A DNA stretch of 47,750 nt. Origin: Aequorivita sp. GTDB lineage: Bacteria > Bacteroidota > Bacteroidia > Flavobacteriales > Flavobacteriaceae. The number at the start of each line of letters is the position of its first letter. Position 1 is the stretch's first letter. The translations under genes and the position numbers were made by a program. Shown here piece by piece: positions 25,150 through 33,284 of this stretch. Location: assembly GCA_030690315.1 (NCBI GenBank), contig JAUYGY010000030.1:1-47750 (forward strand). Reading direction: 5' to 3'. The notes under the pieces are model-generated. The model saw only the letters and a list, made by a program, of their open reading frames with translations, ran no database searches and was not told the origin of the DNA.

Positions 25150-25437
25150 ATGAATTTATTTGAACGATTGAATAGACCAACACCCAAGTTTTTCAAAAGG
25201 TTGCGGAACATTGGGATTGGGCTTACGGCTATTGGGGGCACTGTAATTACTTTGCATACAATAATGCCTGCTATTTTCACCACGGTTGCGGGATATCTAA
25301 TTGTAGCGGGGACCGTGGCCTCTGTTATTAGCCAGACGGTTATAAACGACCGCAATGAAAATGGGGACGATGATACCCCAAGTATGCAAGGTAGGGTTAT
25401 CCCAATAGGAAACCCGCTTCTAAATCTGAACCGCTAA
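25150..25437 (+). CDS. Small membrane protein, holin-like in size (95 aa)
   Basis: The N-terminus is amphipathic (MNLFERLNRPTPKFFKRLRN). Two TM segments (about 21-38 and 42-62; IGLTAIGGTVITLHTIMPAI, FTTVAGYLIVAGTVASVISQ) are followed by a polar, Asn/Asp-rich tail (NDRNENGDDDTPSMQG). Size, topology and place after a DUF5675 gene resemble a holin or lysis-accessory protein, but Bacteroidota holins vary and none is proven here. A 57-residue membrane protein follows 12 bp later. Confidence 0.65.
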   Translation: MNLFERLNRPTPKFFKRLRNIGIGLTAIGGTVITLHTIMPAIFTTVAGYLIVAGTVASVISQTVINDRNENGDDDTPSMQGRVIPIGNPLLNLNR

Positions 25438-25448
25438 ATCTAAAAGAG

Positions 25449-25622
25449 ATGGACAATTATCGCATCAGTATTTTTGGAGGGATGGTGTTTGGGCTACTGC
25501 CCAATTTACCAATCGAAGATATATTTGTTACGCTATGTATGGCCACCTTTGGCACTGTGATAAGTTTTGTAGTAACCGTATTGCTGAAATGGGTGAGTAA
25601 GAAGCTGGAAAGGCGTTGGTAA
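25449..25622 (+). CDS. Very small membrane protein (57 aa)
   Basis: A short gene found by reading the sequence: MDNYRISIFGGMVFGLLPNL, PIEDIFVTLCMATFGTVISF, VVTVLLKWVSKKLERRW. One or two TM segments (about 7-20 and 24-47) and a basic C-terminus (KKLERRW). It starts 12 bp after the 95-residue membrane protein and is followed by a strong terminator, so it is the last gene of the DUF5675 operon. The paired small membrane proteins recall a holin/spanin set. No family is recognised. Confidence 0.65.
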   Translation: MDNYRISIFGGMVFGLLPNLPIEDIFVTLCMATFGTVISFVVTVLLKWVSKKLERRW

Positions 25623-25641
25623 AAATTAATTTGTTGTAGAG

Positions 25642-25674
25642 AAAAACCCTTCAAATTTTTGGAGGGTTTTTTTT
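25642..25674 (+). terminator. Intrinsic terminator of the DUF5675 operon
   Basis: Stem AAAACCCT-TC / GG-AGGGTTTT around an AAATTTTT loop, followed by a T-run, 20 bp after the stop codon at 25622. Confidence 0.85.
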
Positions 25675-25676
25675 AG

Positions 25677-25945
25677 TTTCAAACTTTTACTTCTAAACTA
25701 ATCGACTCCTAAACCTATAAACCTACTAAAGTTTAAATTTTGTTGCGCCAGTTCGCTTCGCTCAGGTCTGTTTTCAAAGGAAGACTGATCACTGACGACT
25801 GACGACTGACCACTGGACACTCACTCTCTTATTCCAAGTTCCAAGTTCCAAGATCCAAGTTTAAATATTCTTTATTCTTTATTCTTTATTCTTTATTCTT
25901 TATTCTTTATTCTTTATTCTTTATTCATTATTCATTAATAGTTTA
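25677..25945. repeat. Repeat spacer before hipBA
   Basis: It contains part of the composite block (CTTCTAAACTAATCGACTCC near 25690 and CAGTTCGCTTCGCTC near 25750), ACTGACGACTGACGACTGAC (period 7, about 25793), TTCCAAG units (25835-25858), and a pure TTTATTC array of eight units (about 25867-25924). Confidence 0.85.
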
Positions 25946-25956
25946 ATCATTATAAT

Positions 25957-26007
25957 ATGATTGCTATTTCATACGTTTTTAGTATATTTGTATGGAATAA
26001 CAATCAT
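25957..26007 (+). promoter_or_regulatory. Palindromic operator around the hipBA promoter
   Basis: Left arm ATGATTGCTATTTCATAC (25957-25974) and right arm GTATGGAATAACAATCAT (25990-26007) are inverted repeats matching at 16 of 18 positions. The -7 box TATATTTG (25983-25990) lies between them, overlapping the right arm. The gap is 15 bp and the arms are two helical turns wide. It ends 8 bp before the hipB ATG, as expected for an autorepressing antitoxin. Confidence 0.85.
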
Positions 26008-26015
26008 TTTTAATT

Positions 26016-26306
26016 ATGGAGAAAAGAAAACAAATCATTCTTCCAAAATTTTCTCAACTATTAGGACAGATGGGAGAAAATATTAAACTAGCACGTAAGC
26101 GCCGTAAACTTACTACCATTCAGGTTTCGGAACGTGCTGATATAGCACGTTCTACCTTATATCTTATTGAAAAGGGGGACGCTAGCGTTGCAATGGGAGC
26201 CTATTTTAATGTGTTAAGAGTTCTGGGCTTACAAAACGACATTTTAAAATTAGGCGCCGATGACAGTTTTGGGAGAAAATTACAGGACTTGGAACTATTA
26301 AAGTAA
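26016..26306 (+). CDS. hipB: HipB-type XRE antitoxin (96 aa)
   Basis: Residues about 17-72 form an XRE helix-turn-helix (MGENIKLARKRRKLTTIQ, VSERADIARSTLYLIEKG, SVAMGAYFNVLRVLGL). This is the usual layout of HipB antitoxins, which bind HipA and repress the operon. It starts 8 bp after a palindromic operator with the promoter inside it and ends 4 bp before hipA. The length matches E. coli HipB (88) closely. The symbol is given for family, not proven function. Confidence 0.88.
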   Translation: MEKRKQIILPKFSQLLGQMGENIKLARKRRKLTTIQVSERADIARSTLYLIEKGDASVAMGAYFNVLRVLGLQNDILKLGADDSFGRKLQDLELLK

Positions 26307-26310
26307 AAAT

Positions 26311-27561
26311 ATGGCACAAAATAAATTTGATATATACGTTTACGCCCACTGGAAAGGGATGAATGATCCCAAGCTAATTGGCCAACTATCAGCCCACTTT
26401 GCAAAAGGAAAAAAAGCCTTTAGCTTTGAATACAATAAGGACTGGATAAATACCAAACAACAACTATTATTGGATCCAGAAATCCAATTTTTTTCTGGAC
26501 CACAATTTCCAAACAATAAAGAAAACTTTGGTATATTTTTAGACAGTATGCCCGATACTTGGGGGCGCACCCTAATGCAAAGACGAGCTGCCCAACAAGC
26601 CAAGGAACTAAATCAAAAACCGCGTACATTATATGATATAAATTATTTATTGGGAGTATATGATGAAAGCAGAATGGGAGCCTTGCGGTTTAAAACAGAA
26701 CCCGATGGCCCATTCCTGGATAATAACAACGAAAATCCTACCCCGCCATGGTCATCAATTCGGGAGTTACAACTCGCAGCCCAGGGTCTGGAAAATGATA
26801 CGGATAACGATGAGACTAAAAAATGGTTGGCGATTCTCATGGCTCCGGGATCATCTTTGGGTGGAGCCAGACCCAAGGCAAATCTTCTGGACGAAAATAA
26901 AGAATTGTGGATTGCCAAATTTCCATCTAAAAATGATACTGTTGATAAAGCAGCTTGGGAATATCTTGCCCATAAATTGGCCGTGGGGGCAGCAATTGAT
27001 ATGGCACCATGCCGATTGGAAAAAATAGCAGGGAAATACAATACATTTTTCACAAAACGTTTTGATCGGGAAAATGGAGAACGTATTCATTTTGCTTCTG
27101 CCATGACAATGACAACCAACACTGAAGATACAATACGGAATAAGCCCGCGAGCTACTTGGAGATTGCAGAATTTATCCAAACCTATGGCGCCAATATTGA
27201 AAAAAATCTGCACCAACTTTGGAGAAGGATTGTTTTCAACATCGCCATTTCCAATACGGACGATCATCTTAGAAATCATGGGTTTATCCTTACAGACAAA
27301 AGTTGGATTCTTTCCCCTGCCTTTGACCTCAATCCATCTACTGAAAAAAATGGATTGGCCCTAAATATTGATATGGACAACAATTTTTTGGATCTCGATC
27401 TGGCTAAGAGTGTAGGAGCGCATTTTAGGTTAAATAAAAATCAAATGGATACTATAATCCATCAAGTTTTAGAAAGTGTAGGGAAATGGAAAATCATTGC
27501 AAACGAATTAGGAATTTCAAAAACTGAACAGGAATTGATGCAAGGGGCATTTTGGGATTAA
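26311..27561 (+). CDS. hipA: HipA-type serine/threonine kinase toxin (416 aa)
   Basis: A full-length HipA kinase: an N-terminal HipA_N-like domain (IGQLSAHFAKGKKAFSFEY), the Gly/Ser loop SSLGGARPKA (181-190; it holds the autophosphorylated serine in the E. coli toxin), K203 in LWIAKFPS for ATP, the catalytic loop NTDDHLRNHG with D317, and the metal-binding D339 in SPAFDLNP. All active-site residues are present, so the kinase should be active. HipA toxins phosphorylate glutamyl-tRNA synthetase or other targets and slow growth; which one applies here cannot be told. Operon with hipB, repressed through the operator at 25957. Confidence 0.9.
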   Translation: MAQNKFDIYVYAHWKGMNDPKLIGQLSAHFAKGKKAFSFEYNKDWINTKQQLLLDPEIQFFSGPQFPNNKENFGIFLDSMPDTWGRTLMQRRAAQQAKELNQKPRTLYDINYLLGVYDESRMGALRFKTEPDGPFLDNNNENPTPPWSSIRELQLAAQGLENDTDNDETKKWLAILMAPGSSLGGARPKANLLDENKELWIAKFPSKNDTVDKAAWEYLAHKLAVGAAIDMAPCRLEKIAGKYNTFFTKRFDRENGERIHFASAMTMTTNTEDTIRNKPASYLEIAEFIQTYGANIEKNLHQLWRRIVFNIAISNTDDHLRNHGFILTDKSWILSPAFDLNPSTEKNGLALNIDMDNNFLDLDLAKSVGAHFRLNKNQMDTIIHQVLESVGKWKIIANELGISKTEQELMQGAFWD

Positions 27562-27599
27562 ATGCTAATTTAAGACTGGCATATTGCTAATTGATACAT

Positions 27600-27775
27600 T
27601 TTTCTAGGTTGTTAAGGGATTGTCGGTTGTTGGTTGTTGGTTGTGGGTTGTCGGTTGTCAGTTGTGGGTTTCTTACTTCTAAACTAATCGACTCCTAAAC
27701 CCCTAAACCACCTAAACCCCTAAAGTTTCTGGTTTGCTTCGCCAGTTCGCTTCGCCCGGGTCAGGTTTCAAGTTG
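27600..27775. repeat. Composite dispersed repeat (second full copy)
   Basis: Order: TTGTCGG/TTGTTGG units (period 7), CTTACTTCTAAACTAATCG, AAACCCC units of 8 bp, then GGTTTGCTTCGCCAGTTCGC and GGGTCAGGTTTC. The same order is seen at about 1660-1880, so the block moves or is copied as a unit. No gene. Confidence 0.8.
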
Positions 27776-28018
27776 GCATACCTACCCCTAGCTCTTATTG
27801 TGTCTAGAAATTCTTTTAGATAGTTGTATGAAGTTGTGACGTGATTCAATTAATATTTTTGTTTGCTATTTACTACACAATGTGTAGTGTTACGCAAATA
27901 TAATGTTTTTAGTGAGAATAAACTTCGCACCCAGTGAGATTTTGAAGGAAAGATTAGCAGGGCGCGTTTATATAAAACGTGGCTGTTTTTTGTCGTTTGT
28001 AATACCATTCGTGTATTC

Positions 28019-28127
28019 TAATAAAGGGAAGCAGTCTACTTCGTTCAATTTAACTAATTTTCTATTCACTATTTTTATTGTTCATTATTCGTGAACAATC
28101 ATTAATTATGAACAAATGTGTTGATTT
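28019..28127. repeat. Right ~110-bp direct repeat
   Basis: Partner of 23194-23303 (see there). Immediately upstream, at 27957-28012, GGCGCGTTTATATAAAACGT followed by TGTCGTTTGTAATACC is a diverged copy of the palindrome block at 20813-20860. Confidence 0.85.
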
Positions 28128-28490
28128 TTATTTTAATATGCTTCTTGGTCTGTTCTTAGCTGTCGGTTTCAAGTTTATGGTTTTCACCACGAATACACGA
28201 ATTGTTTATTTTTCTCTATTCTTGGCTCTTGGCCTTTGGCTCTTGGCTCTTGGTTATTGGCTCTTGGCTCTTGGCTCTTGGTTCTTGGTTCTTGACTTTT
28301 CGTTCTTCGCATACCTCCTACTAACTACTAACTACAGACCACTGACCACTGACATTATTAATTATTCATTACTAATTATTCATTATTCATTACTAATTCA
28401 TTTTTGTCTTTTTGTCCTTTTGTCCTTTTGTCTTTCTTCTCTTCGCTCTTCGCTCTTCGCTTATCGCTCATCACTTAAAGCAAATATGTA
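28128..28490. repeat. Repeat-only spacer before the ABC transporter
   Basis: It carries a CACCACGAATACACGAATTG block (28182-28210), long runs of CTCTTGG (period 7, about 28216-28285), ACTAACTACTAACTAC, TTATTCATTACTAA units, 8-bp TTTGTCCT units and CTTCGCT units (about 28440-28470). No gene is seen. Confidence 0.85.
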
Positions 28491-28544
28491 ACAAAACCCA
28501 AAACCATTCGTCAAACAAAAAACAATATTCCAAAAAACAATTCT

Positions 28545-29441
28545 GTGGAAAATATTCTCACTATTAATCATCTTACCAAGAAATTTGGGACTTTAACCGC
28601 CGTGGATAATCTTTCGTTTTCTATTGAAAAAGGCAACGTTTACGGTATTCTTGGGCCCAATGGTAGCGGCAAAAGTACAACCTTGGGCATTGTGCTGAAC
28701 GTGGTTAACAAAACTTCTGGCGACTTTAAATGGTTTGATGGCAACATCACCACGCACAACGCTTTAAAGAAGGTGGGCGCCATTATTGAACGCCCTAACT
28801 TTTACCCTTATATGTCGGCGTTTCAAAACCTGCAGCTGGTTTGTAAAATAAAGGAGGTTTCGGAGGAAAAGATTGATGAAAAATTGCAGCTCGTAGGGCT
28901 GATTGATAGAAAAGACAGTAAGTTTAGCACTTTTTCCCTGGGAATGAAACAGCGGTTGGCAATCGCTTCAGCCCTGCTGAACGACCCTGAAATCCTAATC
29001 CTCGATGAACCAACTAACGGATTGGACCCACAGGGAATACACCAGATTCGCGAAATCATAAAAACAATTGCTTCACAGGGAACTACTATTTTGCTGGCTT
29101 CCCACCTTTTGGACGAGGTTGAAAAAGTATGCTCGCATGTGGTTATTTTAAGGAAAGGGGTAAGCCTCTATTCCGGTAGCGTGGACGGGATGAATGCCAG
29201 CCACGGGTTCTTGACGATGCAGAGCAACAATATGGAAGGGCTTCAAAATGCTTTGGAAGGAAATCCCGCCTTTGGCACCGTTAAACGCGAAGGCGATTTT
29301 ATAGTGGCTTACCTCAACAACCCGATGGACGCAACGGAAGTGAACAAACTACTTTTTGAAAAAGGAATCACCCTTTCACACCTCGTGAAACGCAAGGAAA
29401 GCCTTGAAGAACAATTTTTACAACTCACCAAACAAAACTAA
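28545..29441 (+). CDS. ABC transporter ATP-binding protein (298 aa)
   Basis: It starts at GTG 28545 (MENILTINHL). Walker A is GPNGSGKS (37-44), the signature is SLGMKQ (131-136), Walker B is LILDEP (151-156) and the H-loop His is in LLASHLLDE (H187). The C-terminal ~90 residues are the extension usual in ABC-2 exporters of the bacitracin/lantibiotic-resistance (BcrA-like) or drug-export type. It pairs with the membrane gene 14 bp downstream. The substrate is unknown. The GTG start and the repeat spacer upstream give no clear promoter. Confidence 0.92.
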   Translation: MENILTINHLTKKFGTLTAVDNLSFSIEKGNVYGILGPNGSGKSTTLGIVLNVVNKTSGDFKWFDGNITTHNALKKVGAIIERPNFYPYMSAFQNLQLVCKIKEVSEEKIDEKLQLVGLIDRKDSKFSTFSLGMKQRLAIASALLNDPEILILDEPTNGLDPQGIHQIREIIKTIASQGTTILLASHLLDEVEKVCSHVVILRKGVSLYSGSVDGMNASHGFLTMQSNNMEGLQNALEGNPAFGTVKREGDFIVAYLNNPMDATEVNKLLFEKGITLSHLVKRKESLEEQFLQLTKQN

Positions 29442-29455
29442 CCAAACTAACCGCA

Positions 29456-30292
29456 ATGCTACGATTGTTAAATATAGAACTATTCAAACTAAAGCATAGT
29501 CGCGCAGTAAAAGTTATATCAGTAATATACTTTTTGTTGATATTGTCAATTTCTTTAATTGCGTCCATAGAAATACCTTTTGGACAAGCCAACTTTAAAT
29601 TTGCAGATTTGGGAATATTTAATTTTCCATTTATTTGGCACTTTAATACCTATGTTGCAGCAACATTAAAAATTCTTCTTGCTATTGTTATTGTTTCACT
29701 TGTTTCAAATGAATACAGTTATAGAACACTCAAACAAAACCTTATTGATGGGCTGAGTAAAAAGGAGTTCATTGCTTCGAAATTCATGACCATTCTTATG
29801 TTTTCTATCATTTCTACGATTTTGGTATTTATAGTTACGTTAGTATTGGGCCGAATTTTTTCAGATTATACAGAACCGTCTATTATTTTCAGTGATTTAG
29901 AGTATTTATTGGCCTATTTCGTGAAATTGGTTGCCTTTTTTTCATTTTGTTTATTTTTAAGTGTTTGGGTTAAGCGTTCTGCTTTTGCTTTAGGCTTCTT
30001 ATTTATTTGGTATTTATTTGAAGGTTTTCTCTTTTTGATTCTCAAGTTTATCTTTTTCCGCGGTACAGAGATTGCCGAAAAGGTAGATGATTTCTTTCCA
30101 TTGGAAGCTATGGCAAATCTTATAAAGGAACCAGGTTCTAGATTAGGATTGATAAGATCAATGGCAAATCAGTTGGGTGAAAATTATACTAAGGATTACG
30201 ATGTTACCATAGTCAATATTATAATTGTACTAGTCTGGACAGCTCTTTTCGTATACTGGTCCTACGCCATTCTAAAAAAAAGAGATCTTTAA
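29456..30292 (+). CDS. ABC-2 type permease (278 aa)
   Basis: Six TM segments can be counted (about 18-38, 62-84, 110-132, 155-175, 180-200 and 250-270), with the typical ABC-2 start LLNIELFKLKHSRAVKVISV and the conserved NEYSYRTLKQNLIDGLSKKE loop after helix 2. It forms the membrane half of an exporter with the ATPase upstream. A peptide, lipid or drug substrate is possible; no dedicated substrate gene is next to it. Confidence 0.9.
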   Translation: MLRLLNIELFKLKHSRAVKVISVIYFLLILSISLIASIEIPFGQANFKFADLGIFNFPFIWHFNTYVAATLKILLAIVIVSLVSNEYSYRTLKQNLIDGLSKKEFIASKFMTILMFSIISTILVFIVTLVLGRIFSDYTEPSIIFSDLEYLLAYFVKLVAFFSFCLFLSVWVKRSAFALGFLFIWYLFEGFLFLILKFIFFRGTEIAEKVDDFFPLEAMANLIKEPGSRLGLIRSMANQLGENYTKDYDVTIVNIIIVLVWTALFVYWSYAILKKRDL

Positions 30293-30346
30293 AAAAGAAA
30301 AAGTCTTAATTGTTTTTTGCCTATATTTAGCAGGCAATCAACCGCT

Positions 30347-32782
30347 ATGTTTTCATTGAAGCCTTATCTTTTTATACTTTTTTCCTTACTTTCCTCTGTG
30401 GGTTTTGCCCAGGAAATTGCACTGTACCAACAGTTTAATGGGCATTTTGATTACACTGCTTTTGGGAATACCCTAAATGTGGAAGAAAATGGCCAAGGGG
30501 GAGACTGTTTCATTCTTACCAGCAGTAGTGCAAATTTTCAACTGCAACCCAATCAGGAAGTGGTTGCCGCATATCTGTATTGGGCGGGCTCTGGCCCGGG
30601 CGATTTCAATATAACTTTTAACCAAGTTCCCATAAGTGCCGAACGTACTTTCACAGAAATTTACAATAATAACGGTACTGATTATATCTATTTTTCCGCA
30701 TTTGCCAATGTTACCGAACAAATACAAACCACCGGCAACGGCAATTACACCCTCGCCGATCTGGACCTTACCCAAGTAATCCCCGCTTATTGCAGTCCGC
30801 CGGGCTCTGGCACCAACTTTGGCGGATGGGCGGTTACGGTTGTTTATGAAGATGCTTTGCTTCCCCTCAACCAAGTGAATGTATTTGATGGCCTGGAAAG
30901 CGTTTCCCGTACAACCCAAAATTTAAACATTACCCTAAACAATCTTTTGGTGCTTGATACCGTTGGCGCTAAAATTGGTTTCCTGGCGTGGGAAGGCGAC
31001 AACGGGATAGCGGTTAATGAAACTCTTCGCATAAACGGCAACATTCTTAGCAATCCCCCACTAAACCCTCCTGACAATGCTTTTAACGGCACCAATAGTT
31101 TTACGGGAAGTGATGTTCTTTACAATATGGACATTGATGTGTATCCTATTTCGAATTATATAAATCCGGGAGATACTTCCGCACAAATCCAAATTACCAG
31201 CAGTCAGGATTTTGTGATGGTGAACAACATTATTACCGTCCTAAATACCGAACTGCCCGATGCTACCATTTCCATGGACACTATAATTGGCGGCACAGCA
31301 TGTGGCAACCGGGAGCTTACCATAGATTACACAGTTTACAACCTGAACAGCACCGATGTTTTACCTGCGGGAACGCCTATCGCTTTTTATGCGGACGAGA
31401 CTTTGATAGCGCAAAGTGCAACCATTGCCGAAATTCCCATTGACGGACAGGAATCCGGAAGCATTAGTTTTAATGTTCCCAGTAGTGTTGATGCCGATTT
31501 TATTCTGAAAGCCGTAGTGGACGATACGGGTAACGGCACCGGAATTGTAAAGGAATCTAATGAAGAAAATAACGAAGACGAAACTCCTTTCCATCTGCTC
31601 GTAAACCCTGTGATAACGGGTTTGGTGAATCTTGAAACCTGCGATGTTGTAGGGGAGGAATTTTTCGATTTAACCGAAGCTACTTCCCAAATTGACCCAA
31701 TTTATACATTGAGCTTTCACTTTTCGGAAGACGATGCGGAGAACAATGTTAATCCAATTCCCGACCCCGAAACCTTTCAGAATACGGAAAATCCACAGAC
31801 CATTTTCATCCGTGTTTCAAACCCCAATTGTTTTCTTATAGACAGTTTTACGGTGGAAGTGCTCCCCTGCCCTTTGCCAGATGCGTCTATAGAATTACCA
31901 GAAATTTCTGCTTGCCGGGATCGCGCTTTGTTGCTACCCTTTACGGTTTATAATTTGGAAGCCACGGCTGCTTTGCCCCCAAATACCTCCCTAGCTTTTT
32001 ATACCGATGGGGTTTTGCTTGAGCTTTCACGAACGCAACAAAGTATTCCCATAGGCGGTAGTGAAGATGGCGAAATTGAATTGCTTTTGCCTGATAGTTT
32101 ACCCGACACATTTACAATCACCGCCGTGGTGGATGATGATGGCAACGGGAATGGCACAGTGGAAGAATTGCGGGAAGACAATAATACATTTACACAAACA
32201 ATTTCTTTTGAAAGCATCCCTCCCATTCCAAATTTGCCAAATTTGATTGAATGCGACAAAGGTTTTGACACGGCTATTTTCGATTTAACAGTGCAGGATG
32301 AATTGATTAGAACAGGAATTGATGATGTGGTTCAGTATTTCACAACTTTGGAAGACGCTTTCGAAAACACCAATCCAATAAGCAATCCTTCGGAATATCA
32401 AAATGAATCAGACCCACAGACAATTTATGTGCGGTTGGAAAATGATATCTGCTTTGCTACAGCCTCCTTTGTGTTGACTACCGAAAACTGCGCGCCTTTT
32501 ATTCCCCAAGGATTTTCCCCAAATGGAGATGGCATCAACGATACTTTTGAAATAAGCAACCTGCTAAACATTTACGAAAACTTTGAGCTGAATATCTACT
32601 CCCGCGATGGCAACTTAATCCACACCGCCCGCAATGCCGATGGTTTTTGGGATGGGGTAGCTACAAAAGGTCTGCTATTCACTGGAAACACTGTGCCGGT
32701 TGGCACCTATTATTATGTATTGGTTTTGAACGATTCGAAATATCCCGATGCTTTTATTGGGTGGGTTTATGTGAATTATTGA
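30347..32782 (+). CDS. T9SS type-B sorted secreted protein with CARDB-like repeats (811 aa)
   Basis: I chose ATG 30347, which gives a clean signal peptide (MFSLKPYLFILFSLLSSVGF, cut before QE). Residues about 20-300 are a beta-rich domain resembling the DUF3344-type repeats seen in adhesins. Two CARDB-like repeats follow, each with a cysteine start and a 'VDDxGNGxG-V-x-E-x-xEENN' calcium-loop-like end (VVDDTGNGTGIVKESNEENN and VVDDDGNGNGTVEELREDNN). The last ~90 residues are a gliding-motility / CHU_C type-B sorting domain (FIPQGFSPNGDGINDTFEIS ... GTYYYVLVLN). It is exported by the Sec and T9SS pathways to the cell surface or medium, probably for adhesion. A TATATTTA box lies 17-25 bp before the ATG. 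Confidence 0.88.
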   Translation: MFSLKPYLFILFSLLSSVGFAQEIALYQQFNGHFDYTAFGNTLNVEENGQGGDCFILTSSSANFQLQPNQEVVAAYLYWAGSGPGDFNITFNQVPISAERTFTEIYNNNGTDYIYFSAFANVTEQIQTTGNGNYTLADLDLTQVIPAYCSPPGSGTNFGGWAVTVVYEDALLPLNQVNVFDGLESVSRTTQNLNITLNNLLVLDTVGAKIGFLAWEGDNGIAVNETLRINGNILSNPPLNPPDNAFNGTNSFTGSDVLYNMDIDVYPISNYINPGDTSAQIQITSSQDFVMVNNIITVLNTELPDATISMDTIIGGTACGNRELTIDYTVYNLNSTDVLPAGTPIAFYADETLIAQSATIAEIPIDGQESGSISFNVPSSVDADFILKAVVDDTGNGTGIVKESNEENNEDETPFHLLVNPVITGLVNLETCDVVGEEFFDLTEATSQIDPIYTLSFHFSEDDAENNVNPIPDPETFQNTENPQTIFIRVSNPNCFLIDSFTVEVLPCPLPDASIELPEISACRDRALLLPFTVYNLEATAALPPNTSLAFYTDGVLLELSRTQQSIPIGGSEDGEIELLLPDSLPDTFTITAVVDDDGNGNGTVEELREDNNTFTQTISFESIPPIPNLPNLIECDKGFDTAIFDLTVQDELIRTGIDDVVQYFTTLEDAFENTNPISNPSEYQNESDPQTIYVRLENDICFATASFVLTTENCAPFIPQGFSPNGDGINDTFEISNLLNIYENFELNIYSRDGNLIHTARNADGFWDGVATKGLLFTGNTVPVGTYYYVLVLNDSKYPDAFIGWVYVNY

Positions 32783-32856
32783 GGATGAAGAAAATTTAAA
32801 TTTTATATTCTTTCCCCTTAGAACAAACCGATTTAACTTTTCCAAAGTTCCTAACT

Positions 32857-33069
32857 TTAGAAAAGATTAACGCGTGCATTCCATTTCTTATTCTGCGCAA
32901 ACCAAAAAACTCTAATTAATAATCCACCTACCTCCTCCACACCACCTTTTTCAAAAAAAAATTGGTTGGATTGGCTGGAATCACATTTTAGGGTTGTGCC
33001 GCCACCGCACTGGTTTAAAGGTTCTATTTCATTCAGTAATAAAGGTTTTTCATTTTCCAAAAAAAACAA
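32857..33069 (-). pseudogene. Small CGGGT-type ORF or remnant, copy 1
   Basis: A 70-residue minus-strand ORF (LNEIEPLNQCGGGTTLKC ... SNQFFFEKGGVEEVGGLLIR) has a matching but frameshifted relative at 33956-34103, where the reading gives GHCGGGTPTMSDVIQSIQF. The pair is similar over about 150 bp and flanks a toxin-antitoxin module. Either both are remnants of one small gene or they are a non-coding repeat; this copy is intact as an ORF. Family not recognised. Confidence 0.35.
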
Positions 33070-33072
33070 AAA

Positions 33073-33102
33073 TTGATGTTAACCAAAAAATCCATAAATT
33101 TG
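33073..33102 (+). promoter_or_regulatory. Promoter of the GNAT toxin-antitoxin pair
   Basis: TTG (33073-33075), a 19-bp gap and TAAATTTG (33095-33102) fit the Bacteroidota -33/-7 consensus, 20 bp before the antitoxin ATG. Confidence 0.7.
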
Positions 33103-33122
33103 TACCTTAAAACTAATTCATT

Positions 33123-33278
33123 ATGGCAATAGCTATCAAATCGATCCCGGTTCTTAAAGATAAAGCCGCTGCTTCTTTTACACTGAAAATAGCAGAAAAC
33201 ATTGCCAAGAGATCTTCCGTTAATTTCTCCAAACAAACCTCCATTGCTGTCAAAATTTTGGCCAAAGCAAAAATCTAG
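33123..33278 (+). CDS. Small antitoxin-like protein (51 aa)
   Basis: A short gene read directly: MAIAIKSIPVLKDKAAASFT, LKIAENIAKRSSVNFSKQTS, IAVKILAKAKI. It is basic and helical; I recognise the start 'AIAIKSIPVLKDKAA' and 'NFSKQ' from small Bacteroidota proteins encoded just before GNAT-type toxins. It follows a clear promoter and ends 6 bp before the acetyltransferase gene. Probably the antitoxin, which neutralises the partner and may bind the promoter. Confidence 0.75.
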   Translation: MAIAIKSIPVLKDKAAASFTLKIAENIAKRSSVNFSKQTSIAVKILAKAKI

Positions 33279-33284
33279 CGCACT

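Noticed and set aside
26340..27279. Several ORFs in other frames of hipA
   Set aside because: Shadow frames; hipA has all kinase motifs in its own frame.
32061..32271. ORFs opposite or inside the T9SS-sorted protein gene
   Set aside because: They lie in the second CARDB repeat of a gene with clear domain order.
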